Positions 9,094-19,506 of a stretch of 64,000 nt of DNA are shown piece by piece. The stretch is taken from contig NZ_JAPEPC010000001.1 of NCBI RefSeq assembly GCF_026340465.1, forward strand, positions 3,436,001 through 3,500,000. Direction: 5' to 3'. This DNA comes from Streptomyces sp. NBC_01306. GTDB taxonomy: Bacteria; Actinomycetota; Actinomycetes; Streptomycetales; Streptomycetaceae. A program made the translations under genes and the position numbers. How positions within the stretch are numbered: position 1 is the first letter of the stretch; every line of letters begins with the position of its first letter. The notes beneath the pieces are model-generated. The model had not been told where the DNA came from. It made no database searches and saw nothing but the letters and a program-made list of their open reading frames with translations.

Positions 9094-10173
9094 CTACTCC
9101 GCACCGGCTCCGGCTGCCTTGGGGGAGACCCGGACAATCGCGATCACCCGGTCGGTGAGCTGAAGCGGACTGGCGTCGGGGTCGTCGTATCCGATCAGCC
9201 GGTGACCGCGCTTCACGCTGACGACCAGATCGTCCGCGTCCCGGACGCTCCGTCCCACCTCGGCCTTTATGACCGGCCGCTCGACCAGGTCGAGCCCGCT
9301 GCCCTGCTGGATCAGATCCTCCATCACGGTTCCCGCGCTCGGGCTGAGCACGGAGAGGCCGAGCAGCCGCCCCGCCGCACTGGCGCTCGTGATCACCGCG
9401 TCAGCCCCGGACTGGCGCAGCAGCTGAGCGTTCTCCTCCTCACGCACGGCGGCGACGATCTTCGCCCCGCGGTTGAGCTGCCGCGCGGTCAGGGTCACCA
9501 GTACGGCGGTGTCGTCGCGCTGGGTGGCGATGACGATCTGCCGGGCACGCTGCACCTCGGCGCGGAGCAGTACGTCACTGCGGGTCGCATCCCCGATGAC
9601 GCCCGCGAATCCCTCCGCATTGGCGGCCTCGATGACCTTGCTGTTGGGGTCGACGACGACGATCTGCTCCCGCTTCAGGCCGGTCGCACACAGCGTCTGC
9701 ATCGCGGAGCGGCCCTTCGTACCGAATCCGACGACGACGGTGTGGTCACGCAAGCGGAGCCTCCAGCGGTTCAGCCGCCACTCCTCCCGGGTGCGCTCGG
9801 TGAGCACTTCGAGAGTGGTGCCGACCAGGATGATCAGGAAGAGCACGCGCAGCGGCGTGACGACAAGGATGTTGGTGAGCCTGGCACCGTCGCTGTACGG
9901 GACGATGTCGCCGTAACCCGTGGTGGAGAGGGTGACCGTGGCGTAGTAGAAGGAGTCGAGCAGGTCGACCTTGCTGTCGGCGTTGTCGTGGTAGCCATCG
10001 CGGTCGAACCAGACGATGAGCGCCGTCACCGCCAGCACCAGCAGTGCGATCAGGACCCGTCTGCCGACCTGCCGGAGAGGCCGCTCGACCACCCGGCGGG
10101 GCAGTTTCACCCGGCGGGTGACCAGCTTCTCCCCCACCTGCCGGTCGAGGGCATCATGACCGGGCAGTTTCAC
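9094..10173 (-). CDS. Potassium channel with TrkA-N (RCK) domain
   Basis: 359 residues. Two TM helices (about 40-60 and 100-125) flank a pore loop with the selectivity filter TTGYGD, so this is a K+-selective pore of the Kch/MthK kind. A cytosolic RCK/TrkA-N Rossmann domain (VVGFGTKGRSAMQ, IVVDPN) and TrkA-C-like regulatory part (ends near ADDLVVSVKRG) follow. The GTG at 10173 has GGAGG eleven bases upstream and overlaps the moeA stop (GTGA), indicating coupled translation. The first codons are themselves part of a parS site. Its link to molybdopterin genes is probably positional rather than functional. Confidence 0.9.
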   Translation of the reverse strand: MKLPGHDALDRQVGEKLVTRRVKLPRRVVERPLRQVGRRVLIALLVLAVTALIVWFDRDGYHDNADSKVDLLDSFYYATVTLSTTGYGDIVPYSDGARLTNILVVTPLRVLFLIILVGTTLEVLTERTREEWRLNRWRLRLRDHTVVVGFGTKGRSAMQTLCATGLKREQIVVVDPNSKVIEAANAEGFAGVIGDATRSDVLLRAEVQRARQIVIATQRDDTAVLVTLTARQLNRGAKIVAAVREEENAQLLRQSGADAVITSASAAGRLLGLSVLSPSAGTVMEDLIQQGSGLDLVERPVIKAEVGRSVRDADDLVVSVKRGHRLIGYDDPDASPLQLTDRVIAIVRVSPKAAGAGAE

Positions 10174-10180
10174 GTGAAAC
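10167..10180. promoter_or_regulatory. parS centromere site (ParB binding), copy 1
   Basis: An exact copy of the palindrome GTTTCACGTGAAAC, the streptomycete and general bacterial ParB site. It lies on the moeA stop/K+ channel start overlap, so the bases serve two reading frames and chromosome segregation at once. Confidence 0.92.
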
Positions 10181-11597
10181 ACTCCTCCGCCCACGGCAGA
10201 TCGAGGATCTCCAGCAGCTGACCGGGCCGCGCGCCTCCGGACGGTACGACGGCGAGCCCGTCCGCGGCAGCGATACCCCGGAGCATCGCCGGTCCATGGA
10301 AGTGCAGCGGAACCACCTCATCGGTCCGGCGCACGACTGGCACGAGCCGGGTGTCGTACGGGTGGCCGTGCACCTCTTCGCTCACGGGCATGGCGTAAGC
10401 CTCAACGACGGCGCGGCCGGCGAGCCCGCGGATCAACGGTTCGGCGAGCGTCAGCAGCCCGGATACGGCGGCCAGCGGGTTTCCGGGAAGTCCGACGAGA
10501 TGGCGTCCGTCGGCGAGCCGGGCGAGCAGCATCGGGTGGCCGGGGCGCACGGCGACGCTGTCGACCAGTAGCTCGGCGCCGAGCTTGTGGAGGATCGGAT
10601 GGACATGGTCGACGGGCCCGGCGGCGGTGCCCCCGGTGGTGATGACCAGATCGGCCTCGGAGCCCGCGACGGCTTGCCGGAGAGCATCGGCGTCGTCACC
10701 GAGACGCCGCGTGGTCAGGACCTCGGCGCCGAGCGTCCGCAGCCAGGGGCCGATCATCGGTCCCAGAGCGTCCCGGATCAGTCCATCGTGCGGGAGCCCG
10801 TCGGCCAGCAACTCATCGCCGAGGACCAGGACTTCCACCCGGGGACGGGGAAGGACCGGCAGCTCGTCGTAGCCTGCCGCGGCTGCCAGACCGAGCACCG
10901 CGGGGGTCACCAGCCCCCCGGTCGGCAGCAGCTGGTCGCCGGTGCGGCACTCCTGCCCCCGGGGCCTGATGTCCTGCCCGGTGACGACGTGGCGCCGCGC
11001 GTGCAGCTGCTCGGTGCGGTCATCCGTCCGGGCATGTTCGGTGCGGACGACGGCGGTCGCGTCGCGCGGGATCCGAGCGCCGGTGGCGATCCGTACGGCA
11101 TCTCCGTCGGCGAGCTGTCCGGGTCCGGCCTGACCGGCGAGGATGTCGTCCCGGTCGCTGATCCGCCAGGGCCCCGGCCCGGAGACCGCCCAGCCGTCCA
11201 TGGCCGAGGTGTCGAAGGACGGCAGATCGGTGAGCGCGGTCAGCGGCCCGGCGAGGGTCAGACCCAGCGCCCGGTCCAGCGGCGCCCGCCGCGCGGACAC
11301 CGGCACCGCACGTCCGGCCCGCGCCGCACCCGCGCGGGCATCGGCCCAGGGTGCTGCGCGGTGCTTCTCCGATGCGCCGGACGGCTTCCCGTGCTGCGCC
11401 CCGGTCTGCGTCCCTGTCTGCTTCCCGTGCTGCGCCCTGGTCTGCTTCCCGGTCCGCCTCTCGGTCTCGGCACAGCTGTTCTCGGATACGGCGGCGGGCG
11501 GCGGCACGGCCGGTGGCTCCCTGCGGACCAGCGCCAGCGCTTCGTCGAGGTCGCGGTCCTCCGCCTCGTCGAGGTCGCGGTCCTGCTGCCCGGTCAT
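10170..11597 (-). CDS. moeA: Molybdopterin molybdenumtransferase MoeA
   Basis: A 475-residue enzyme that inserts molybdate into adenylylated molybdopterin. Conserved blocks are present: DLPSFDTSAMDGWAV, ATGARIPRDAT, the MoCF-binding fold with TTGGTAAGPVDHVHP, and VGLPGNPLAA. An insertion of about 70 residues (roughly 38-107) of Gln/Thr/Gly/Lys/Ala repeats (GKQTGTQTGAQHGK) interrupts the short N-terminal region before PLDRALG; most homologues lack it. It is encoded by an imperfect minisatellite around 11386-11450. The start ATG overlaps the mobA stop (ATGA) and its stop overlaps the channel start, placing it in one coupled operon. Confidence 0.92.
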   Translation of the reverse strand: MTGQQDRDLDEAEDRDLDEALALVRREPPAVPPPAAVSENSCAETERRTGKQTRAQHGKQTGTQTGAQHGKPSGASEKHRAAPWADARAGAARAGRAVPVSARRAPLDRALGLTLAGPLTALTDLPSFDTSAMDGWAVSGPGPWRISDRDDILAGQAGPGQLADGDAVRIATGARIPRDATAVVRTEHARTDDRTEQLHARRHVVTGQDIRPRGQECRTGDQLLPTGGLVTPAVLGLAAAAGYDELPVLPRPRVEVLVLGDELLADGLPHDGLIRDALGPMIGPWLRTLGAEVLTTRRLGDDADALRQAVAGSEADLVITTGGTAAGPVDHVHPILHKLGAELLVDSVAVRPGHPMLLARLADGRHLVGLPGNPLAAVSGLLTLAEPLIRGLAGRAVVEAYAMPVSEEVHGHPYDTRLVPVVRRTDEVVPLHFHGPAMLRGIAAADGLAVVPSGGARPGQLLEILDLPWAEECFT

Positions 11598-12454
11598 CCG
11601 GCGTCGGTCCCCTTGGCCTCTCCGGCCTCGTCAGCCCACCGGTTGGCGAGCGCGGCGGCCTTGCGTGCGGCCGTGGCGACAGCCTCGGGCCCGTCCATTT
11701 CCGCCTTCGCCGCTGCATAGCCGACGAGGAAGGTCGTCAGCGGCGCGGCCGGCCTGGCCACGCCGTGTGCGGCATCGCGGGCCAGGTCGAGGAGGACGCC
11801 GGTGTCGACATCCAGCTCGATGCCCAGCTCGGCCTTTACTGCGGTGATCCATTCATCAAGCACGTACCCATGCTCCCTGATGTGGGCCCGCGCCGATGCC
11901 ACGGCCTGCCAGGTGTCGCAGTCGAACGAGGCCAGGGGGTCCGCAGCGATCCGGGCGAGGTCGAGTCCGGCGGTGAGCAGCCGCAGGGGCAGCCCCGCGA
12001 GCGAACCGTGCTCGGCGGCGAGCAGCGCGAGTCCGCGACACAGTGCGTCGGTGCGGTAGGCGGCGACGAGAGGCTGGTCCCGGCCGCCCGGATCGGTGAG
12101 CAGCACCCCTTCGTGGGGCCCCGTTTCGAGGGCGCCGATCAGCGCCGGCACGGTGGCCTCCCCGAGAAACGGCAGGTCCGCGGAGAGTACGAGCACCACT
12201 CCGGCCGACACTCCGCGCACCCCGGCTCCGAGCGCCGCCAGCGGCCCGCCACCGGGCGGCTCCTCCCGCGCCCAGACCACGGGCCGTACGGTCTCCCGCC
12301 GTCCCCCGACGACAACGGTGGTCCCGGCCCCTCGGCAGGCCCCGAGCACCCGGTCGAGCAGCGTCAGCCCTCCGACCGTGAGGCCGGGCTTGTCAGCACC
12401 ACCGAGCCGCTTGGCGGCCCCTCCGGCGAGCACCACGGCGTCATACAAGGTCAT
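11594..12454 (-). CDS. mobA: Molybdenum cofactor guanylyltransferase MobA fused to DUF6457
   Basis: 286 residues in two parts. Residues 1-190 are a MobA-type nucleotidyltransferase: [20 protein letters not shown] is the GTP-binding signature and LSADLPFL the metal-binding motif. Residues about 198-286 form a small helical DUF6457 domain (LDEWITAVKAELGI, TFLVGYAAAKAE) often found fused or next to MobA in actinobacteria. It would attach GMP to molybdopterin to make bis-MGD for oxidoreductases. It is first in the mobA-moeA unit. The ATG at 12454 is preceded by 460 bases without a gene. Confidence 0.88.
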   Translation of the reverse strand: MTLYDAVVLAGGAAKRLGGADKPGLTVGGLTLLDRVLGACRGAGTTVVVGGRRETVRPVVWAREEPPGGGPLAALGAGVRGVSAGVVLVLSADLPFLGEATVPALIGALETGPHEGVLLTDPGGRDQPLVAAYRTDALCRGLALLAAEHGSLAGLPLRLLTAGLDLARIAADPLASFDCDTWQAVASARAHIREHGYVLDEWITAVKAELGIELDVDTGVLLDLARDAAHGVARPAAPLTTFLVGYAAAKAEMDGPEAVATAARKAAALANRWADEAGEAKGTDAG

Positions 12455-12916
12455 CCCGCGAGTATGGGCCGCGGCAGAGCTCTACGGAATGGCGCCGCGA
12501 CATCCAGCCCGGACAGCAGCCCCGACAGCCACATGGGACATCCGCATGGGACATCCACCCGCGACAGCCACCGGTGACAGCCACACGGCGGTCGCGCAGG
12601 CCGACGAGCGGTGCGGCGGTCGCGCAAGCCGACGAGCGGTGCGGCGGACACCAGCGCGCACCCGGGATCCGCCACAGCGGCAGCGACAGCGACAGCGACG
12701 ACCTGAGTCCACCGCGGTGGCGCCCCAGAATCCGCCACGCCACCTGCCGTCCACTGCCCGGCAGGCCGACCGGCCCGTCCCGGCCCCGGCCCGGCCCGCC
12801 GCGATGACCACCGGAGCCTTGCCGCCCCGCCCGTCGGGCCGTGCCGCCCCACCCGCCAGGCCGTGGCTCCCCGCCCGCCGGGGCCGTGGCCGCAGGCGGG
12901 ACTTTCACATCGCGGC
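12455..12916. other. Non-coding gap rich in short repeats
   Basis: No supported gene. It must hold the mobA promoter (minus strand). It is built of short motifs: GACAGCC and GGGACATCC repeats (12500-12580), a 28-bp duplication, GGCAGCGACAGCGACAGC, and a long Pro/Arg-coding C+G stretch. Overlapping frames on both strands are low complexity and have no ribosome sites. Confidence 0.55.
12591..12646. repeat. 28-bp tandem duplication
   Basis: Two adjacent 28-bp units beginning GTCGCGCAGG and GTCGCGCAAG differ at one base. They lie in the intergenic gap upstream of mobA. Confidence 0.85.
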
Positions 12917-14382
12917 CTAGACCCCGCGCAGCAGCACCGCCGGCTGCTCCACGCAGTCCGCCACGTAACGGAGGAAGCCTCCGGCCGTCCCGCCATCGCA
13001 CACCCTGTGGTCGAACGTGAGGGACAGCTGCACCACCTGCCGTACAGCGAGCTCCCCCTCGTGGACCCAGGGCTTGGGCACGATCCTGCCGACGCCCAGC
13101 ATCGCAGCCTCGGGGTGGTTGATGATCGGTGTGGAGCCGTCGACCCCGAACACCCCGTAGTTGTTCAGCGTGAACGTGCCGCCCGTCAGCTCCGCCGGGG
13201 TCAGTGCCCCGTTCCTGGCCGCCTCCGTCAGCCGTATGAACTCCTCGTTGAGCGACTCGGTCGTGCGCCCGCCGGCCTCGCGTACCACCGGCACCACCAG
13301 CCCGCGGTCCGTCTGCGCGGCGAAGCCCAGGTTGACGGACGGCAGGCGCACGATCTCCCGCGCCTCCATGTCCACCGTCGAGTTCAGCTCGGGGAAACGC
13401 GCCAGGGCCGCCGTGCAGACCCGGGCAAGCAGTGCCAGTACCGAGATCTTCGGAACCGTCGGACCGGCCGCCGCGTTCATGGCCGCCCGCGCGGCCATCA
13501 GCTCCGTGGCGTCCGCGTCGACCCAGCACGTCGCATCGGGTATCTCGCGACGGCTGCGTGCGAGCTTGTCCGCGACGGCACCACGCATCCCCCGCAGCGG
13601 AACCCGGCTCCCCGCCACCGCAGTCGAAGTCTCCGTCGCAGTCGTAGCCCCTGGCGCAGCCACGGCCGCGGCCGCCACCGGTTCCGGGGCCGGGCCCGCG
13701 TCCACCCGCGCGGCCTGGTCGGTCCCTTCGGCCGCGGGCGTACGTATCGCCTGCTCCACATCGGAGCGCAGAATCAGTCCGTCCGGCCCGCTGCCCGCCA
13801 GCCCCCGCAGATCCACGCCGTGTTCGCGCGCCAGCCGCCGCACAAGCGGAGAGATCACCGGAACAGGACCGGCCCGGAGCGCGGACGGCGGAACAGAACC
13901 CGGCCGGGTGCCACCGGTCACCCGCACACGCCGCCGCCGCGCGGCCACCGCGCCGCCCGTCCCGTACCCCACGAGCACGTTCCCCGACGAGTCGTCATCA
14001 GCCCCCGAAGCCCCCGTGGAGTCGCCGGCACCGGCACCGGCAGCACCCGTACGACTGGCACCACTCCCACGGCTGACACCACGGGCGTCATGGCCGGCAC
14101 CCGCACCCACCTCCGGGCCCACCGTCACCGTCAGCAGCGGGGAACCGACCGGCAGTTCGGCGCCCTCCTCGCCGAACCGGGCCGTCACCATGCCCGCGTA
14201 CGGACACGGCACCTCCACCAGCGCCTTCGCGGTCTCGACCTCCACCACCGGCTGGTCGACGACGACGACATCGCCGATCTCCACCAACCACCGCACGATC
14301 TCGGCCTCGGTCAGCCCTTCCCCAAGGTCCGGCAGCTTGAATTCCAGGCAGTTCACATCAGAAGCATCAGGGGCAATGGACA

Positions 14383-14383
<1 letters not shown>
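12917..14383 (-). CDS. bkdC: Branched-chain keto-acid dehydrogenase E2 (acyltransferase)
   Basis: 488 residues, lipoate acyltransferase core of the BCDH complex. It has an N-terminal lipoyl domain with the lipoylated Lys in VEVETAKALVEV (about residue 50), a Gly/Ala/Ser linker, a peripheral-subunit-binding domain (SPLVRRLAREHGVDL), a second linker, and a catalytic domain ending with the active-site His block LTFDHRVCDGG. The ATG at 14383 overlaps the E1-beta stop (TGATG) and GGAGGC precedes it, so I reject the in-frame ATG at 14401. The complex turns Val/Leu/Ile keto acids into acyl-CoA starters for branched fatty acids and polyketides. Confidence 0.95.
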
Positions 14384-15383
<1,000 letters not shown>

Positions 15384-15387
<4 letters not shown>

Positions 15388-16502
15388 CGCCCGGCCTCCG
15401 CTTCCAGCTCGGCGCGCAGTTGCTCCGACTGCTCGCGCAGCTGCGGCGTCGGCGCGGCATAGACCTGCGCGAAGAGGTCCATGGGGTCGAGCAGCGGATC
15501 GGCGTTCATCCGTCCGCGGAGGTCCGCCGCCATCGACTCGGCGGCCTCGGTGGCCGCGTCCCTGCGCTCCTCGTCGAGCAGCCCCCGCCCGGTCAGCTCA
15601 CGCTCCAGGAGCCGGACCGGATCGTGTGCCCTCCAGGCCTCCACTTCGGCGTCCGCGCGGTAGCGGGTGGCGTCGTCGGCGTTCGTATGCGCGTCCATCC
15701 GGTAGGTCACCGCTTCGATCAGCGTCGGGCCGCCGCCGGTACGGGCCCGCCGGACCGCTTCGGAGAGCACCTGGTGCATGGCCGCCGCGTCGTTCCCGTC
15801 GACGAGTCGGCCCGGCATTCCGTATCCCACGGCCTTGTGGGCCAGGGAAGGGGCCGCGGTCTGCTTGGCGAGGGGCACGGAGATCGCGAACCCGTTGTTC
15901 TGCACGAGGAAGAGGACAGGAGCCCGCCACACAGCGGCGAAGTTCAGTGCCTCGTGGAAGTCGCCCTCGCTAGTCCCCCCGTCACCGACCATCGCCAGCG
16001 CGACCACGTCGTCCCCGGCCAGACGGGCGGCGTGTGCCAGGCCGACCGCGTGCGGAAGCTGGGTGGCGAGCGGTGTGGACAGCGGGGCGATACGGCGCTC
16101 ACGCGGGTCGTACCCGGTGTGCCAGTCACCGCGCAGCAGCGTCAGAGCCTCCACCGGGTCCAGTCCGCGCGCCACGGCCGCGAGGGTGTCCCGGTAGCTG
16201 GGGAAGAGCCAGTCCCGTTCCTCCAGGACCAGCGCCGCGGCCACCTCGGACGCCTCCTGACCGGTGGACGACGGGTAGACGGCGAGCCTGCCCTGCTTGG
16301 TGAGGGCCGTCGCCTGTGTGTTGAACCGCCGACCGTGCACCAGGGCGTCGTACAGCCGGAGCAGCAGCTCCCTGTCGAGCCCGGCGGCGGCCTCCGAACC
16401 GAGCACCCGGTACGGCTCCGGGTCCGGGAGCAGCGGCGCGGGGTCGGTACGGAGCCTCCATGCCGGGTAGGCAGTAGCACCGGGCAGCTCTTGGACCGTC
16501 AT
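15384..16502 (-). CDS. bkdA: Branched-chain keto-acid dehydrogenase E1 alpha
   Basis: 372 residues, thiamine diphosphate/Mg-binding subunit. The ThDP motif is visible as MVGDGGTSEGDFHEALNFAAVW...QNNGFAIS (GDG...NN). FPSYRD and HNADDATRYR-like TNADDATRYR mark the phosphorylation-loop region known from the mitochondrial enzyme. The ATG at 16502 follows GAGGAGG and is preferred over an upstream in-frame ATG at 16538. The operon promoter lies in the 150-base divergent gap to bkdR, which also contains a PaaR-like operator, so both branched-chain and aromatic signals may act here. Confidence 0.95.
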
Positions 16503-16560
16503 GCCAGACACCTCCTCATGGGAGCGGGAGGGGCGCACCGTCGTGTGATGCGCCTCACCT

Positions 16561-16574
16561 ACCGATTGTTCGGT
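16561..16574. promoter_or_regulatory. PaaR-like operator upstream of bkdA
   Basis: ACCGATTGTTCGGT differs by one base from the ACCGATCGTTCGGT sites before paaN/paaH and paaA. It lies 59 bases upstream of the bkdA start in the bkdA-bkdR gap. Confidence 0.6.
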
Positions 16575-16608
16575 CGAAAGCGCATTTTGGCTACTGACCC
16601 CTTCAGCC

Positions 16609-16617
16609 TGTGGACAA
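16609..16617. promoter_or_regulatory. DnaA box
   Basis: TGTGGACAA (TTGTCCACA on the other strand), the preferred streptomycete DnaA box, in the bkdA-bkdR gap. A related CTCCACAG follows. Confidence 0.5.
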
Positions 16618-16654
16618 ACGGTTCTCCACAGCCTGGGATAGGAGCAGGTCGTCC

Positions 16655-17176
16655 ATGGTAGAGAGGCGGGGGCAGGTGGCAGCTGAACAAATGGCCGACG
16701 AGGGCGAGCGTCCGCCAGCGCGCCCGTTGGACGCCATCGACCGCGACATCCTGCGGATCCTCCAGCAGGACGGCCGCGCCTCGATACGGTCCGTCTCCGA
16801 CCGCGTCCATGTGTCGCGCGCCAATGCGTACGCCCGTATCAACCGGCTGATCGAGGACGGCGTCATCCGCGGGTTCAGCGCCCGGGTCGACCACGAGCGC
16901 GCCGGCCAGGGGTCGTCCGCCTACATCACGCTCAAGATCGTCCAGAACTCCTGGCGCACAGTCCGCAAGCAGCTCACCGAGCTGCCGGGCACCGCTCATA
17001 TCGCGCTGGTCAGCGGCGATTTCGATGTGCTTCTGCTGGTGCACAGCGCCGACAACAGGGCACTGCGTGAGCTCGTACTGACGAAGATCCAGGCGATCCC
17101 CGAAGTGCTCTCGACCCGGACTCTGCTGGTTTTCGAGGAGACCGACCTGGATCCGGACAAACCGTCGGACGGGTGA
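16655..17176 (+). CDS. bkdR: Lrp/AsnC family regulator of bkd genes
   Basis: 173 residues. The N-terminal helix-turn-helix (LDAIDRDILRILQQDGRASI, SRANAYARINRLIEDGVI) and C-terminal RAM/ligand domain (LVSGDFDVLLLVHSADN) are of the Lrp/AsnC type. Divergence from the bkd operon is the known arrangement of BkdR, which senses amino acids and controls keto-acid dehydrogenase. The start is not certain: ATG 16655 (with AGGAG upstream) or ATG 16691, which begins right before the conserved part. Confidence 0.88.
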   Translation: MVERRGQVAAEQMADEGERPPARPLDAIDRDILRILQQDGRASIRSVSDRVHVSRANAYARINRLIEDGVIRGFSARVDHERAGQGSSAYITLKIVQNSWRTVRKQLTELPGTAHIALVSGDFDVLLLVHSADNRALRELVLTKIQAIPEVLSTRTLLVFEETDLDPDKPSDG

Positions 17177-17252
17177 GACCGGGTCACGGAGCCGGTGCGG
17201 TCGCACGACCTCAGGACCACCCGGAACCGGGGGGCAACGCGCGGCCGTCGCC

Positions 17253-17852
17253 TCAGCGGGAGGGCACTGTACGCAGCCCTTCGAACGCGAGCTGTACGAC
17301 GGTCTCGGCCAGCTGGTCCGCGTCGGGGCCCGCGCCCTGTGCCGGGCGGACCCACTCGACCAGCGAGTTGATCATCCCGAAGAGCAGCCGGGTCGCCAGC
17401 CGGATGTCCACGTCGGAGCGGAGATCGCCCTCGGACACCGCCGCCTTCAGCAGATCGGCCACCCGCTGGTCGAATTCCCGGCGCCGTTCCATCGCCCAGC
17501 GCTCGGTCTTCGTGTTGCCGCGCACCCGCAGCAGGAGCGTCACATAGGGGAGTTCCGCCATCAGCACGTCGACCGTACGGCGCGTGACGTACTCGACCTG
17601 CTGGATCGCGCGCCCCCGCGCCGCCCCCGGCTCGTCCAGGACACCGAAGAGCCCGTCTATGGCGCGGCTGACCGCACGCCGCAACAGCTCCTCCTTGCCC
17701 GCGACATGGTGGTAGATCGAGGACTTGGAGATGCCCGCGGCCCGGGAGAGGTGCTCCATGGACGTGCCGTCGTAGCCGCGCTCGTTGAAGATCCGCACGG
17801 CGACCGTCAGCAGGGTCTCGGGTGTGTACGTGTCCCGCTTGGGGGTAGTCAT
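17253..17852 (-). CDS. paaR: TetR family regulator of phenylacetate genes
   Basis: 199 residues. The N-terminal TetR helix-turn-helix (AVRIFNERGYDGTSMEHLSRAAGISKSSIYHHV in two parts) is followed by a helical ligand domain. The ATG at 17852 overlaps the paaH stop (TGATG), so it is the second gene of the paaH-paaR unit. Actinobacterial PaaR proteins of this family repress paa genes and release DNA with phenylacetyl-CoA. From memory, the Corynebacterium site is ACCGNNCGNNCGGT, which the two paa operators here fit exactly. The effector and the assignment are inferred from position and operators. Confidence 0.8.
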   Translation of the reverse strand: MTTPKRDTYTPETLLTVAVRIFNERGYDGTSMEHLSRAAGISKSSIYHHVAGKEELLRRAVSRAIDGLFGVLDEPGAARGRAIQQVEYVTRRTVDVLMAELPYVTLLLRVRGNTKTERWAMERRREFDQRVADLLKAAVSEGDLRSDVDIRLATRLLFGMINSLVEWVRPAQGAGPDADQLAETVVQLAFEGLRTVPSR

Positions 17853-19384
17853 CAGACCGTCCCGCCCTTCTCCGGATGGACGTACGACTGCCGGTACAGC
17901 GCCAGCGAGGGCGCATAGCGGCCGCTGGGCACGCGCGCATGGAGCTCGTCGAGCAGTTCGTGCGCCCAGGCACGGCCGAGCCTGCGGCCCCATTCGACCG
18001 GCCCCAGCGGGTAGTTCACGCCGAGCCGCATCGCCGTGTCGATGTCCTGCGCGGATGCGACGCCCCTGGCCAGGGCGTCCGCCGCGAGGTCGACCATCAT
18101 CGCGACCGTACGCGCGACGATCATGCCGGGGACGTCACCGATGACGCTGACTTTCTTGCCGAGGCTCTGGAAGAGGCCGATCGACTGGCGCAGCGTCTCC
18201 CAGCCGGTGACCTCGGACGCCGACAGCGCGATGCGGGTGGCGGACCGGTAGTCGAGCGCCAGGTCGAAGTAGACGACGTCGCGGAACTCGGCGGACGTCT
18301 GCCCGTCGGCGAGCACCAGCTGTCCCCCGCTGGGCAGCACGATCCTGCACCCAGCGTCCTCCTCGTCCTCGCGCACCGCGATCCCCGCCTCGCGGGCCAT
18401 CGCGATCAGTTCGGCCGCCGGCCCGAGATCGCCCTCCACCGTGATCCCGGACGGGGCCTCGGTGGCCGGGGCGGTGTGCGGCTCGGGGTGGACTGCGCCC
18501 TCCCCGTACGCGTACCAGCCGCGGCCGCTCTTCCTGCCCAGCCGCCCGGACTCGACGAGCCGCTGCTGGGCCAGCGAAGGACGGAATTTGGGGTCCTGGA
18601 AGAACGACTCCCAGACCGAGCGGGTGACCGCTTCGTTGACGTCCTGCCCGATCAGGTCGGTCAGCTCGAAGGGGCCCATCCGGAAGCCGCCGGACTCCCT
18701 GAGCACCGCGTCGATGGTGGCCGGGTCGGCGCCTCGCTCCTCGTGCACCGCGAAGGCCTCGGCGTAGAAGGGGCGGGCGATGCGGTTGACGATGAAGCCG
18801 GGGGTGTCGGTACAGCGGACCGGGGTCTTGCCCCAGGCCTTGGCCGTCGCCGACGCACGCGCGGCGCTCGATTCGTCAGTGGCGAAGCCGCTGACGACCT
18901 CGACGAGAGGGAGCAGCGGCGCCGGGTTGAAGAAGTGCATCCCGACGAAACGGCCGGGGTACCTCAGCGCGCCCGCGATGGCGGTCACGGAGAGGGACGA
19001 GGTGTTGGTCGCGAGCAGGCAGTCCTCGGCGACGATCTCCTCAAGACTGGTGAAGAGTTCCTGTTTGACCGGGAGTTGTTCGAGGATCGCCTCGATCACG
19101 AGCGCGGCGTCGGCGAGTTCGGCCGGATCCGCGGCGGGCAGCAGCCGGTCCCGCGCGGCGTCCCGCTGCGGGGCGTCCATGCGCCCCTTCTCGACCAGCC
19201 TGTCCAGCCGGGCGGTGATGGCTTCGGCGGCCTTCTCCGCGCGGCCCGGCAGTGCGTCGTAGAGGCGCACGGGGTGTCCGGCGACCAGGGCGACCTGGGC
19301 TATGCCCTGGCCCATGGTGCCGGTGCCGACGACTGCGACGGTACGGCTCGGCGCCAGGGGGGGAAGGTGTGCGGTGGCGGTCAT
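17852..19384 (-). CDS. paaH: 3-hydroxyacyl-CoA dehydrogenase of the paa pathway
   Basis: 510 residues, longer than simple dehydrogenases because it has two C-terminal domains. The N-terminal NAD fold is AVVGTGTMGQGIAQVALVAG, the catalytic His lies in GMHFFNPAPLLPLVEVVSG, and FIVNRIARPFYAEA follows. A second 3HCDH C-domain is at about 410-500 (VIGDVPGMIVARTVAMM). This is the PaaH/PaaC arrangement that oxidises 3-hydroxyadipyl-CoA late in phenylacetate breakdown. The ATG at 19384 begins the conserved part; a long upstream extension in frame lacks support. It is divergent from paaN across a PaaR operator. Confidence 0.9.
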   Translation of the reverse strand: MTATAHLPPLAPSRTVAVVGTGTMGQGIAQVALVAGHPVRLYDALPGRAEKAAEAITARLDRLVEKGRMDAPQRDAARDRLLPAADPAELADAALVIEAILEQLPVKQELFTSLEEIVAEDCLLATNTSSLSVTAIAGALRYPGRFVGMHFFNPAPLLPLVEVVSGFATDESSAARASATAKAWGKTPVRCTDTPGFIVNRIARPFYAEAFAVHEERGADPATIDAVLRESGGFRMGPFELTDLIGQDVNEAVTRSVWESFFQDPKFRPSLAQQRLVESGRLGRKSGRGWYAYGEGAVHPEPHTAPATEAPSGITVEGDLGPAAELIAMAREAGIAVREDEEDAGCRIVLPSGGQLVLADGQTSAEFRDVVYFDLALDYRSATRIALSASEVTGWETLRQSIGLFQSLGKKVSVIGDVPGMIVARTVAMMVDLAADALARGVASAQDIDTAMRLGVNYPLGPVEWGRRLGRAWAHELLDELHARVPSGRYAPSLALYRQSYVHPEKGGTV

Positions 19385-19406
19385 GGGGCGATCTTCCCGT
19401 ACTGAG

Positions 19407-19415
19407 TTATCCACA
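19407..19415. promoter_or_regulatory. DnaA box
   Basis: Perfect TTATCCACA in the paaH-paaN divergent gap, 22 bases from the paaH start codon. Confidence 0.5.
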
Positions 19416-19439
19416 GTCTGCGCGGACCCCCTTGTCCCG

Positions 19440-19453
19440 ACCGATCGTTCGGT
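19440..19453. promoter_or_regulatory. PaaR operator in the paaH-paaN gap
   Basis: ACCGATCGTTCGGT, a near-perfect palindrome identical (reverse strand) to the site before paaA. It stands between the divergent starts and can repress both directions. Confidence 0.75.
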
Positions 19454-19506
19454 TACTCTAACTCTGTCCACCTGTCCTGCGCAGCTCGACGAGGAGTTGT
19501 CCCGCG

